DNA of 24,822 nt from JAHBWV01 sp964588385 (GTDB lineage Bacteria; Planctomycetota; Phycisphaerae; Phycisphaerales; UBA1924): positions 1 through 24,822 of the forward strand of contig CAZPPG010000050.1 of NCBI GenBank assembly GCA_964588385.1, read 5' to 3'. A program made the position numbers and the translations under genes. The notes under the pieces are model-generated. The model saw only the letters and a program-made list of their open reading frames with translations, did no database searches and was not told the origin of the DNA. Below are positions 6,419-14,514 of the stretch, piece after piece (within the stretch, counting starts at the first letter, position 1; every line of letters starts with the position of its first letter).

Positions 6419-7996
6419 TCAGGCGTTAATGACGCGGCCTTCGGCGGCGAGGGCGGCTTCGCGGACGGACTCGTGCATGGTCGGGTGGGCGTGGACGGTG
6501 TAGATGAGTTCTTCGGTGGTTGCTTCGAGGCGGCGCGCGAGTGAGAGCTCGGCGATGAGTTCGGTGGCCTGGTCGCCCATGATGTGGGCGCCGAGGATCT
6601 CGCCGCGGGGCAGGCCGCGGATGATCTTGGTGAAGCCGTCGGTGTGTGCGGCGGCGATGGCCTTGCCGAGTGCGGCGTAGGGGAAGAGGCCGACTTCGTA
6701 GTCCTTGCCCTTCACGAGGCCCTTGGCCTTCAAGGCTTGTTCGGTGAAGCCGACGCTGGCGACCTGCGGCTGGCAGTAGGTGCAACCGGGGATGACGGAG
6801 TAGTCGATGGGCAGGGGCTCGTGGTGCTTCTTCGGATCCATGCGCCAGGCGATGCGCTCGACGCAGGTGAGGGCCTCTTCGCCGGCGACGTGCGCGAGCC
6901 AGGGCGGGCCGATGACATCGCCGATGGCGTAGATGCCGGGGAGATTCGTCTTGTAGTCAACGGGCTGGTTGACGGTGACGCCGGGCTGGTAGTCGGTCTT
7001 GATGTGGTCCTTGACGGTCTCAAGGCCGAGCGAGGCGTCGAAGAGGCCGTCGTAGCGGCCCTTGACGCCGATGGCCAACAACACCTTGTCGGCTTCGATG
7101 GTTTCTTTCTTGGACTCGTCGGGCTTGCCGTTGACGACGGGGGCGATGGTGACCTTGACGCCGTCCTTGGTTTTCTCGATGGCGGTGGTGAGGTGCGAGG
7201 TCTTGAGGGTGAAGCCCTTCTTGGTGTAGAGCTGGCCCATCTTCTTGGAGACTTCCTCGTCCTCGACGGGGAGGATGCGGTCCATCATCTCGACGATGGT
7301 GACCTGTGAGCCGAAGGAGTGGTAGAAGTAGCCGAACTCCATGCCGATCGCGCCGGCGCCGACGATGACGAGGCGGCGGGGCTTCTCTTTATTGAACATG
7401 GCTTCGCGCGCGCCCCAGATCTTGTCATTGTCGAACTTCGCGAAGGGGAGATCGCGGGCGACGGAGCCGGTGGCGATCATCACGTTGGTGGCGGTGATGG
7501 TTTCGCGGGGCTTGGCGGCGGGGGTGGCGGGTGAGTCGGTGCGCTCTTCCTCGACCTTGCAGTCGTAGATCTCGACCTTGCAGGGGCTGGAGGGGCCTTT
7601 GAAGGCCTGGGTGACCTTGGCGTGGGCGACGTAGTGGTCGATCTTGTTCTTCTTCATCAGGAACTCGACGCCCTTGTTGAGCTTCGAGGCGACATCGCGT
7701 GAGCGCCCGATGACCTTGGACCAGTCGAACTCGATCTTGCCGGGGATCTTGAGGGCCCAGAAGTCGCCGTGGGCGAGCTTTTCCATGAGTTCGGCGTTGG
7801 AGAGGAGGGCCTTGGAGGGGATGCAGCCCCAGTTGAGGCAGACGCCGCCGAGCTTGGCGCGGTCGATGATGGCGACCTTCATGCCGAGCTGTGCGGCGCG
7901 GATCGCGCCCTGATAGCCGCCGGGGCCGCCACCGATGACGACGAGGTCGTAGTGCTTGGCAGAAACGGTGGGGGCTGATGTGGAGGGGGCTGACAC
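6419..7996 (-). CDS. lpdA: Dihydrolipoyl dehydrogenase (E3)
   Basis: FAD-dependent disulfide oxidoreductase that reoxidises dihydrolipoamide in pyruvate/2-oxoglutarate dehydrogenase and glycine-cleavage complexes, using NAD+. The 525-aa product shows the FAD motif VIGGGPGGYQGA (about 20-31), the redox disulfide CLNWGC (Cys53/Cys58), the NAD motif IVGAGAIGMEFGY (about 211-223), the second FAD contact YAIGDV (about 356-361) and the C-terminal HAHPTMHE with His504/Glu509 of the interface active site. It is longer than the usual ~470 aa because of an N-terminal Ser/Ala/Thr extension and a Pro/Ala/Lys insert at about 148-166. The start is a GTG at 7996 with a weak AAGG upstream. No other E1/E2 genes are adjacent, and it sits between two groups of GC-tailed secreted proteins. 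Confidence 0.96.
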   Translation of the reverse strand: MSAPSTSAPTVSAKHYDLVVIGGGPGGYQGAIRAAQLGMKVAIIDRAKLGGVCLNWGCIPSKALLSNAELMEKLAHGDFWALKIPGKIEFDWSKVIGRSRDVASKLNKGVEFLMKKNKIDHYVAHAKVTQAFKGPSSPCKVEIYDCKVEEERTDSPATPAAKPRETITATNVMIATGSVARDLPFAKFDNDKIWGAREAMFNKEKPRRLVIVGAGAIGMEFGYFYHSFGSQVTIVEMMDRILPVEDEEVSKKMGQLYTKKGFTLKTSHLTTAIEKTKDGVKVTIAPVVNGKPDESKKETIEADKVLLAIGVKGRYDGLFDASLGLETVKDHIKTDYQPGVTVNQPVDYKTNLPGIYAIGDVIGPPWLAHVAGEEALTCVERIAWRMDPKKHHEPLPIDYSVIPGCTYCQPQVASVGFTEQALKAKGLVKGKDYEVGLFPYAALGKAIAAAHTDGFTKIIRGLPRGEILGAHIMGDQATELIAELSLARRLEATTEELIYTVHAHPTMHESVREAALAAEGRVINA

Positions 7997-8409
7997 GGGA
8001 GAGGCCTTTCTTGCGACGTGGGATGGGGCGTTGCGGCCCGGACATGGACTTTGATGCCGCGGGCGTGCCGGCCCGAGGGGGGAGAGTATAGGAATGGGGG
8101 TCCGGTGCTCCCGATGGTGAGCGGGGGCCGGCCCGACGTGCGGGGAATGGTGGGGGCGGTGGTGATGGCGGGGCGGTCAGTGGTTATAGGACTTTGTTCG
8201 TGCGTGGTTTGGCAGAGAGGTGAGCAGAGGGAGCAAGGGGAGTGGCGAGTGTCCCGATATGTCTTGCCTTGAGAGCGTGAGTTTGGAAGATGGGGAACCA
8301 GCCCTAGGGCGGGGTCGAATCGGATGATGTCCGCCGGTTTGGCGGCTGTGTTGTGATTGTCAACTTCGGGCGCGCGCTGCGTGATTCCGAATCATTGAGG
8401 AGAAGCGAG
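7997..8409. other. Intergenic region between divergent genes
   Basis: A gap of 413 bases from which the dehydrogenase (minus) and metalloprotease (plus) genes diverge, so it should hold both promoters. On the minus strand TATACT (complement of 8085-8090) is a possible -10 for the dehydrogenase, without a convincing -35. No clear promoter is seen for the plus gene. A small CCGCC-GGTTT-GGCGG hairpin lies at 8331-8345. No tRNA or convincing small gene. Confidence 0.5.
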
Positions 8410-10338
8410 ATGGGTCACGCGGGTACTGGTCGGGGCGTGCGGTTGGCGGCGGCGGTGGTTCTGGCGGCGGCGGCGACGGCATCCGCGGGCGCTCAGACGC
8501 TGGCGGACTACGCGGCGTATCCCGGGTTCCGGCAGGGCGAGCCGCTGCTGCGGTTTCCGCTGCCACCGCAGATGACGACGCTGTACGCGACGGGCGAGCA
8601 GGTGCTTGCGGACCAGAACGAGGAGCGTTGGCGTCCGATGTGTTTCAATCGGGCGCCGATGAGCGCGGATGAGGTGCGTGCGGTTCGGGCCGAGCACAGG
8701 GCGCGGGTTGAGGGCGGGGACGTGATCGTGGTGGACACGCCGCGGGCGGGTCGTGCGACGAACATCAACATCGTGTTCGTGCTGGCGGGGAGCGTTCCTG
8801 GCGCGGCGGTGAGCAGCTTTGGTCTGGCGGAGGCGTTTCTGGAGTCGCAGTTCGCGGATCCGATCACGGTGACGGTGAACGTGTCGTTCCAGAACCTGGG
8901 GAGCGGGGTGATCGGCGCGACGAGTTCCAACTTCCTGAACAACCGTTCGTACACGAACGTGCGGAACGGTTTGGCGGCTGGGATGGACGGGAACGACACG
9001 CTGCAGACGTTCCTGCCGCCGGTGCCTTCGATCGGGGTGCGTTACAACGGCACGACGTCGACGGTGACGAACGAGACGTTGGTTGACGTGACGTGGGCGA
9101 ACTACAAGGCGGCGGTTGGGGCTGTGGCGGGCGCTGACGGCGACATGGTGTACAACTCGGGCTTCTCGTTCGATTACAACCCGGCGAACGGGATCACGGG
9201 GTCTCAGATCTCGCTGGTTGACGTGATCATCCACGAGGTGGGTCACGCGCTGGGGTTTGTGTCGGCGGCGGACAACCAGTCGGGCGGCCAGTTCGAGATG
9301 ATGGATCTGCTGCGGTATCAGCGGACGGACGGCACGGGGGATTACAACCCGGACACGACGGCGGAGTTCACGACGACGGCGCGTCTTGTGGATTACAACA
9401 CGCCGAACGACGACGCGAACTCGGACCTGATCTCGGCGGAGTATCGGATGTCGGACGGCACGCCGTACCAGGCGTCGCACTTCCGTGAGCAGACGGCGAA
9501 CATCGGGATCATGGATCCGGCGTTCTCGGGCGGGCAGACGTTCTACCCGACGTACTTCAAAGCGTCGGACACGGACGTGTTCGACTTCATCGGGTACGAC
9601 TTTCCGGGGGCGGGAGGCGGATGCACGTCGATCGTGATCACGGACCAGCCGGACTCGCAGTCGGCGTGTCCTGGGTCTGACGTGACGCTGACGGTGGTGG
9701 CATCGGGCACGGACCCGGTGTACCAGTGGCGGAAGAACTTCGTCAACATCGAGGGCGCGACGTCGAGCACGCTGACGCTGACGAATGTGACGAGTCTTGA
9801 CCAGGGGAGCTACACGGTGTCGGTGGACAACGAGTGCTCGAGCCTTGTGCTGTCTTCCGCGGCGAACCTGACGATCAACACGACGACGGCGATCGGCGAC
9901 CAGCCGGACTCGCAGACGGTTGAGGTGGGCGATCCGGTGACGTTCACGGTGGCGGCCACCGGCACGGGGCTCACGTATGTGTGGCGGAAGAACTTCGTGG
10001 TGATCCCCGGGGAGACGGGGCCGTCGTACACGATCCCGTCGACGGTGACGGGTGACGCGGGCTCTTATCGCGTGACGGTCACGGGGGCGTGCGGCGCGGT
10101 GACCTCGGACGAGGCGATCCTGACGGTGAACGATGGGCCGCCCGCGTGCGCGGCGGACTTCAACGGGGACACGGAGCTGGACGTCCTGGACTTCCTGGAC
10201 TTCTTCGATGATTTCGGGCAGTGCGACCAGCTTCCGGGCCCGTGCGGGACGATCGGCAACGCGGACTTCAACGGCGACACGGTGGTCGACGTCTTGGACT
10301 TCCTTGACTTCCTTGACGCGTTCGGCACGGGATGCTGA
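8410..10338 (+). CDS. Secreted zinc metalloprotease with two Ig-like domains and GC-type dockerin tail
   Basis: A 642-aa exported protein. Start at the ATG at 8410, preceded by a GAGGAGAAG ribosome site; the frame is open from 8353 but the signal peptide (about 1-28, ending ASAGA-Q) begins here. A protease domain (about 115-395) contains the zincin motif HEVGHALGFVS, with ligands His275 and His279 and catalytic Glu276. A Met-turn-like IGIMDPAF lies near residue 367. The third metzincin His is absent at its usual place (Ser285), so the third ligand may be elsewhere, e.g. His357 in ASHF. This resembles the NF038122-type secreted metalloproteases as I recall them. Two Ig-like domains follow (about 408-490, 493-575; both with a WRKNFV core), then the dockerin tail (580-642) ending GTGC. 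Likely extracellular proteolysis; substrate unknown. Confidence 0.88.
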   Translation: MGHAGTGRGVRLAAAVVLAAAATASAGAQTLADYAAYPGFRQGEPLLRFPLPPQMTTLYATGEQVLADQNEERWRPMCFNRAPMSADEVRAVRAEHRARVEGGDVIVVDTPRAGRATNINIVFVLAGSVPGAAVSSFGLAEAFLESQFADPITVTVNVSFQNLGSGVIGATSSNFLNNRSYTNVRNGLAAGMDGNDTLQTFLPPVPSIGVRYNGTTSTVTNETLVDVTWANYKAAVGAVAGADGDMVYNSGFSFDYNPANGITGSQISLVDVIIHEVGHALGFVSAADNQSGGQFEMMDLLRYQRTDGTGDYNPDTTAEFTTTARLVDYNTPNDDANSDLISAEYRMSDGTPYQASHFREQTANIGIMDPAFSGGQTFYPTYFKASDTDVFDFIGYDFPGAGGGCTSIVITDQPDSQSACPGSDVTLTVVASGTDPVYQWRKNFVNIEGATSSTLTLTNVTSLDQGSYTVSVDNECSSLVLSSAANLTINTTTAIGDQPDSQTVEVGDPVTFTVAATGTGLTYVWRKNFVVIPGETGPSYTIPSTVTGDAGSYRVTVTGACGAVTSDEAILTVNDGPPACAADFNGDTELDVLDFLDFFDDFGQCDQLPGPCGTIGNADFNGDTVVDVLDFLDFLDAFGTGC

Positions 10339-10390
10339 GCGGGTCTCGGGCGCCGGCTCGGTGAGCGGGCGTGATGGATTCTGCCATGAC

Positions 10391-10418
10391 TCGCCCCCGG
10401 TCCAGAGGCCGGGGGCGA
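10391..10418 (+). terminator. Hairpin terminator of the metalloprotease gene
   Basis: Perfect 10-bp arms TCGCCCCCGG / CCGGGGGCGA around an 8-base loop, about 50 bases past the stop at 10338, followed by TGTTTCC. The T-run is weak, but position and stem strength fit a terminator. Confidence 0.65.
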
Positions 10419-10504
10419 TGTTTCCGGATTGAGGCGGGCGGGCGACACCCGAGGGGCGTCGGCGCCTGGTCGGTTGATGTGAAGATCAGAGAGGGAACGC
10501 TCCC

Positions 10505-12190
10505 ATGCGGCATGCGCGATTCTCCGCCCTTCGGGCGGTTGTTGGTCTGGGCTTGATGGCGGCGATGGCGGGGGGTGCGTGGGGCCAGGGGGATGCGCCG
10601 GCGGGGGCGAAGCGTCCGACGTATCCGGAGGGGTCGGCGATTCCTCGGAGCATGACGGAGGCAGAGCGGGCGTGGGTGGAGCGGAATCCGATCACGGCGC
10701 CGGTGGGGCGTGCGGCGTCGGCGCCTGTGGGCCCGGTGGAGTGCGTGGCCGAGTACGAGCCGATGGAGTCGATCATCTTCGCGTGGGAGGGCGACGGGTC
10801 GTGGAACACGATCCAGCGCCAGATGATCGAGCAGATCACGACGGTGGGTGACGCGGACGTTTGGATCGTGGTGGACTCGACATCGGAGCGGAGCACGGTG
10901 CAGACGACGATGGCGGCGTCGAGCGCGAACACGTCGCGGATCAAGTATGTGGTGCGCTCGACGGACACGATCTGGATCCGGGATTACGGGCCGCGGTACA
11001 TCTACGAGGGGGACGTGCGGGCGATCGTGGACCACACGTACAACCGGCCGCGTCCTTTGGACAACGCGCTGAACGGGTATTTCGGCGGGACGACGCGTGG
11101 GCAGAAGGTGTATGCGCTGCCCCTGGTGCACGGGGGCGGGAACTTCCACCTTGATGCGAACGACAACGGGCACGCGACGCGGCTGATCAACAACGAGAAC
11201 ACCTCGTTGACGGAGGCGCAGATCATCGCGTACTGGCGGCAGTACCAGAACCTGGACACGACGCTGTACACGCCGTTCCCGACGAGTGTGGACTTGACGC
11301 AGCACATCGACATGTGGATGCAGGTGATCGCGGACGACAAGATCGTGATCAGCGACTGGCCCGCGCAGCCGGGGACGACGCAGGACGTGATCTGCGACAA
11401 CGCGGCGGCGGCGTTCGCGTCGAACGGCTGGACGGTGTACAGAACGCCGGCGCGCACGGTGAGCGGCGTTCACTACACGTACACGAACGTGGTGATGTGC
11501 AACGACCTGGTGCTGATCCCGACGTACACGAACACGACGATCAACGGGGCGGGGTACAACGGGCAGTCGCTGGCGACGTGGCAGGCCGCGCTGCCGGGCA
11601 AGACGGTCGTGCAGATCAACTGCCAGAACCTGGTGGTGGCGGCGGGCGTGATGCACTGCATCGTGATGCACATCCCGGAGCACAGGGGGGGCGTGAATCC
11701 GACGGCGTTCGTGCAGTATCCGCTGGGCGGGGAGACGTTCGCGCAGGGGCAGAGCGTGTCGATCGAGTGGATCTCCGACGATGATGTGTTCCCGATCCTG
11801 GCGGACATCGCGCTCTCGACGGATGGCGGCGCGACGTTCCCGACGGCGATCGTGACGGGCACGATCAATGATGGTCAGCACACGTGGGCGGCGCCGGCGA
11901 TCGACACGGACGAGGCGCGGATCCGCGTCACGATCCGCGATGCGGGCGGGAACACGGGCTCGTTCGTGACGCCGGCGTTCACGATCGGCGATCCGTCGTG
12001 CGCTGCGGACTACAACGGGGATGATGAGTTTGATGTCCTGGACTTCCTGGACTTCTTCGATGACTTCGGCACCTGCGACCAGCAGCCCGGGCCGTGCGGC
12101 GCGAGCGGCAACGCGGACTTCAACGGGGACACGGTGGTGGATGTTGCGGACTTCCTGGACTTCCTGGATGTGTTCGGACAGGGGTGTTGA
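10505..12190 (+). CDS. Secreted peptidylarginine deiminase-like enzyme with GC-type dockerin tail
   Basis: A 561-aa exported guanidino-group-modifying enzyme of the agmatine deiminase / Porphyromonas PPAD family, predicted to turn arginine into citrulline plus ammonia outside the cell. Signal peptide about 1-27. Catalytic domain about 78-390: WIRDYGP (Asp160), HGGGNFH (about 209-215), HIDMW (His267, Asp269), Asn328 and VMHC (Cys385). These spacings match, by my recollection, PPAD Asp130, His236, Asp238, Asn297 and Cys351. Arg181 and Arg183 in NRPRP fall where PPAD has Arg152/Arg154, which bind the C-terminal carboxylate of peptide substrates; this favours peptidylarginine over agmatine. An Ig-like domain (about 398-495) and the dockerin tail (499-561) follow, ending GQGC. 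A purine-rich AGAGGGA precedes the ATG. Confidence 0.9.
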   Translation: MRHARFSALRAVVGLGLMAAMAGGAWGQGDAPAGAKRPTYPEGSAIPRSMTEAERAWVERNPITAPVGRAASAPVGPVECVAEYEPMESIIFAWEGDGSWNTIQRQMIEQITTVGDADVWIVVDSTSERSTVQTTMAASSANTSRIKYVVRSTDTIWIRDYGPRYIYEGDVRAIVDHTYNRPRPLDNALNGYFGGTTRGQKVYALPLVHGGGNFHLDANDNGHATRLINNENTSLTEAQIIAYWRQYQNLDTTLYTPFPTSVDLTQHIDMWMQVIADDKIVISDWPAQPGTTQDVICDNAAAAFASNGWTVYRTPARTVSGVHYTYTNVVMCNDLVLIPTYTNTTINGAGYNGQSLATWQAALPGKTVVQINCQNLVVAAGVMHCIVMHIPEHRGGVNPTAFVQYPLGGETFAQGQSVSIEWISDDDVFPILADIALSTDGGATFPTAIVTGTINDGQHTWAAPAIDTDEARIRVTIRDAGGNTGSFVTPAFTIGDPSCAADYNGDDEFDVLDFLDFFDDFGTCDQQPGPCGASGNADFNGDTVVDVADFLDFLDVFGQGC

Positions 12191-12199
12191 GAGGGAGAA

Positions 12200-12254
12200 G
12201 GGGCAGAGGGGCAGAGGGGCAGAGGGAAGGCATAAGGCATAAGGCATAAGGCAA
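12200..12254 (+). repeat. Two adjoining short tandem arrays (8-bp and 7-bp units)
   Basis: Starting ten bases after the deiminase stop: GGGGCAGA repeated about 3.4 times (12200-12226), then AAGGCAT three times plus a partial copy (12227-12254). AGGCA-rich sequence also occurs at the left end of the window (about 8-35). No function evident; slippage-prone DNA in a spacer. Confidence 0.9.
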
Positions 12255-12349
12255 GGTACGGGTGGGTGTGTGTGGAGTCTGGTATAACGGAGTTCGGCTT
12301 CGGGAGGCATGAGGTCACAGTGCGCGGAGGCGCGCGGGAGGTTCTCAAG

Positions 12350-14239
12350 ATGGCGAAGAGCAGCGTGCGTGGCGGCGGGATTGCGGGCGTGTCGATGGTG
12401 TGCGTGGCGGGGTCGGCCCTGTCCGTGCTGATGCTGGCCGGGTGCACGGGCACGGGCGAGCGGGCCACGGCGCGGACGGAGGTTTCATCGGAGCCGGCGC
12501 CGGTCGCGGCGGCGGAGATGCACACCGCTCCGGCGGTTGCGGGTCCTGAGGGGTTCAAGTGGGACGCGGGGGATCCGCGGCCCGCGCTGAAGCCGATCGT
12601 GCTTGCGGAGCCGGGGCAGGTGGCGTGGACGGAGGGCGTGGCGACGATCATCGACACGCGGACGTTCCCGGTGCAGATCCAGGACGTGAAGGGCGCGGTG
12701 ACGGATCAGCGGATGAAGAGCAACCTGCCGCCGCACCAGAGGCCGAAGAAGCCGACGGTTGCGCCGGTGGATGCGGGGCTTGAGGTGGGTGGGATGCTGT
12801 CGTCGGGTCGTGCGGCTCCGGATGTGCTGTTCCCGGGGATGGCGCAGACGCCGTGGACGCCGCCCGACATCACGCTGGCGGTGGGTCCCAATCACATCGT
12901 TTCGACGGTGAACATGGCGATCGCGATCCACGACAAGCAGGGGAACCTGCAGTTCCAGGCGAACCTTGACTCGACGGGCTCGCCCGGGTTCTTTGAGGAG
13001 GTCGGGGCCTCGACGTTCACGTTCGATCCCAAGTGCTTCTATGACCACATCGCGGAGCGCTTCGTGATCGTGGCGCTGGAGGTGTACGGGAGCACGCAGT
13101 CGTTCATTGACATCGCGGTGTCGGACGACAGCGATCCGAACGGCGTGTGGTACAAGTATCGGACGAACTCGGTGGTCGCCGGGGGCGGCGGCCAGACGTA
13201 CTGGGTGGACTACCCGGGCTTCGGATATGACGAGGACGCGTACTACGTGACGGGGAACCTGTTCGGGCTGAACGCGGGCGGCTTCGGCGGCGCGCTGTTC
13301 AGGGTGTATCCCAAGACGCCGCTGCTGAGCGGATCGCCGGTGACGTTCGCGGACATCCGCGACTCGGGCGCGGCGTCGGTGCAGGTTGCGCAGTGCGTGG
13401 GGAACAACATCGCGCCGTTCTTTGTTTCGGATGAGAACAACTCGCAGATGCGGATCCAGGCGATCCGGAACCCGTTGACCGCGCCCTCGCTCTCGACCGC
13501 GCTCGTGAATGTGACGTCGTTCTCGTATCCGTCGGGGGATGCGCCGAATCCGGGCGGTCAGGTGGATGTGCTGGACGGGCGCATCATGAACGCGCACTGG
13601 CGTGACGGGAAGCTGTTCTTCGGGCACGGCATCTCGTCGGGCGGCAAGGCCCAGGCCAGGTGGTACCAGGTGAACACGAACAACTGGCCGACGTCGGGCT
13701 CTCCGACGCTGGGTCAGTCGGGCACGCTGAACCTTGGCGGGACGCTCAGCAGCTTCTTCCCGGCGATCGGCGCGAATCGTCACGGCGATGTGGGCATGGT
13801 TGTCGCGGGGTGCAACAGCACGACCAATCCGGCGACGTACATCGCGGCGCGGCGGGCGACGGATCCGGCGGGCTTCTTCGGCGCGGCGACGCAGGTCGCG
13901 ATCGGCAACAGCGGCGCCAACGGACGCTGGGGGGACTACTTCGATATCACGACCGACCCCAACGACGACGCGACCTTCTGGTACATCGGCCAGGTGCAGA
14001 ACTCCGGCGGGTGGCAGAGCGTGATCGGTTCGTTCGTGGTGACGTGCGCGGCGAACGTGAACGGCGATCTGGAGCTGGATGTCCTGGACTTCCTTGATTA
14101 CCTCGACGCCTTCGGGACGTGCGAGGGCCAGGCCGCGCCGTGCTCCTCGGGCGGCGTGGATGCGGACTTCAACGGCGACACGGTTGTGGATGTGCTTGAC
14201 CTTCTAGACTTCTTTGACGCGTTCGGCCTTGGGTGCTGA
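12350..14239 (+). CDS. Lipobox-bearing exported protein with GC-type dockerin tail, function unknown
   Basis: A 629-aa protein of unknown function. The ATG at 12350 has GGGAGG at 12336-12341, eight bases away; the open frame from 12266 is ignored. A hydrophobic leader ends in the lipobox LAGC (Cys32), predicting a lipoprotein, unlike the other GC-tailed proteins here, which have type I signal peptides. A Thr/Ala/Pro-rich linker (about 33-160) leads to a large domain (about 165-560) with PPDITLAVGPNHIVSTVN, a Trp/Tyr/Gly-rich beta-strand pattern suggestive of a propeller or sialidase-like fold, but no Asp-box or catalytic set that I can name. The tail (about 566-629) has one extra residue between Cys3 and Cys4 and ends GLGC. 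A TATAAC at 12283-12288 could be a -10 box. A strong terminator follows. Confidence 0.83.
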   Translation: MAKSSVRGGGIAGVSMVCVAGSALSVLMLAGCTGTGERATARTEVSSEPAPVAAAEMHTAPAVAGPEGFKWDAGDPRPALKPIVLAEPGQVAWTEGVATIIDTRTFPVQIQDVKGAVTDQRMKSNLPPHQRPKKPTVAPVDAGLEVGGMLSSGRAAPDVLFPGMAQTPWTPPDITLAVGPNHIVSTVNMAIAIHDKQGNLQFQANLDSTGSPGFFEEVGASTFTFDPKCFYDHIAERFVIVALEVYGSTQSFIDIAVSDDSDPNGVWYKYRTNSVVAGGGGQTYWVDYPGFGYDEDAYYVTGNLFGLNAGGFGGALFRVYPKTPLLSGSPVTFADIRDSGAASVQVAQCVGNNIAPFFVSDENNSQMRIQAIRNPLTAPSLSTALVNVTSFSYPSGDAPNPGGQVDVLDGRIMNAHWRDGKLFFGHGISSGGKAQARWYQVNTNNWPTSGSPTLGQSGTLNLGGTLSSFFPAIGANRHGDVGMVVAGCNSTTNPATYIAARRATDPAGFFGAATQVAIGNSGANGRWGDYFDITTDPNDDATFWYIGQVQNSGGWQSVIGSFVVTCAANVNGDLELDVLDFLDYLDAFGTCEGQAAPCSSGGVDADFNGDTVVDVLDLLDFFDAFGLGC

Positions 14240-14291
14240 GCGTTCTGTAGAGGTCGCCACGACCCTCTCCACACCATGGGCCCATTGGCAC

Positions 14292-14321
14292 GCCCCCGGC
14301 TCCGAGCCGGGGGCTTTTCTT
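14292..14321 (+). terminator. Rho-independent terminator of the lipobox/dockerin gene
   Basis: Perfect 10-bp stem GCCCCCGGCT / AGCCGGGGGC with a 3-base loop, followed by TTTTCTT; 52 bases past the stop at 14239. A textbook intrinsic terminator. Confidence 0.9.
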
Positions 14322-14409
14322 GCGCGATGCCCCCGGATCACAAGTGCTTGCGTGCTCATTCTTTGACGCGTGAGCTGCGGGCATGCACGGGCCGACAGCC
14401 CGACTTCTC

Positions 14410-14438
14410 TTGCCCCATCGTTCGATCACGGGTATCTT
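14410..14438 (+). promoter_or_regulatory. Sigma-70-like promoter of the Kazal-like gene
   Basis: TTGCCC (14410-14415), 17 bases, TATCTT (14433-14438). It predicts RNA starting near 14445 and a leader of about 70 bases to the ATG at 14515, just downstream of the previous gene's terminator. Good spacing, moderate boxes. Confidence 0.5.
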
Positions 14439-14514
14439 GGGCTCGGGAGCGTCGTGGGCGTGCGCTCGCGGCTCCTTGTGTGCGCGGCCATCTGTTGAAT
14501 GCTGGAGCGTCAAG

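Noticed and set aside
10268..12310. Very long minus-strand open frame (680 codons) opposite the deiminase gene
   Set aside because: Arg/His/Pro-rich composition typical of an antisense shadow in GC-rich DNA; the plus strand encodes a clear enzyme with signal peptide and catalytic motifs.
14240..14514. Search for a tRNA or small RNA between the lipobox gene and the Kazal-like gene
   Set aside because: Only a terminator and a promoter-like pair are visible; no cloverleaf or TTC-loop motif found by eye.
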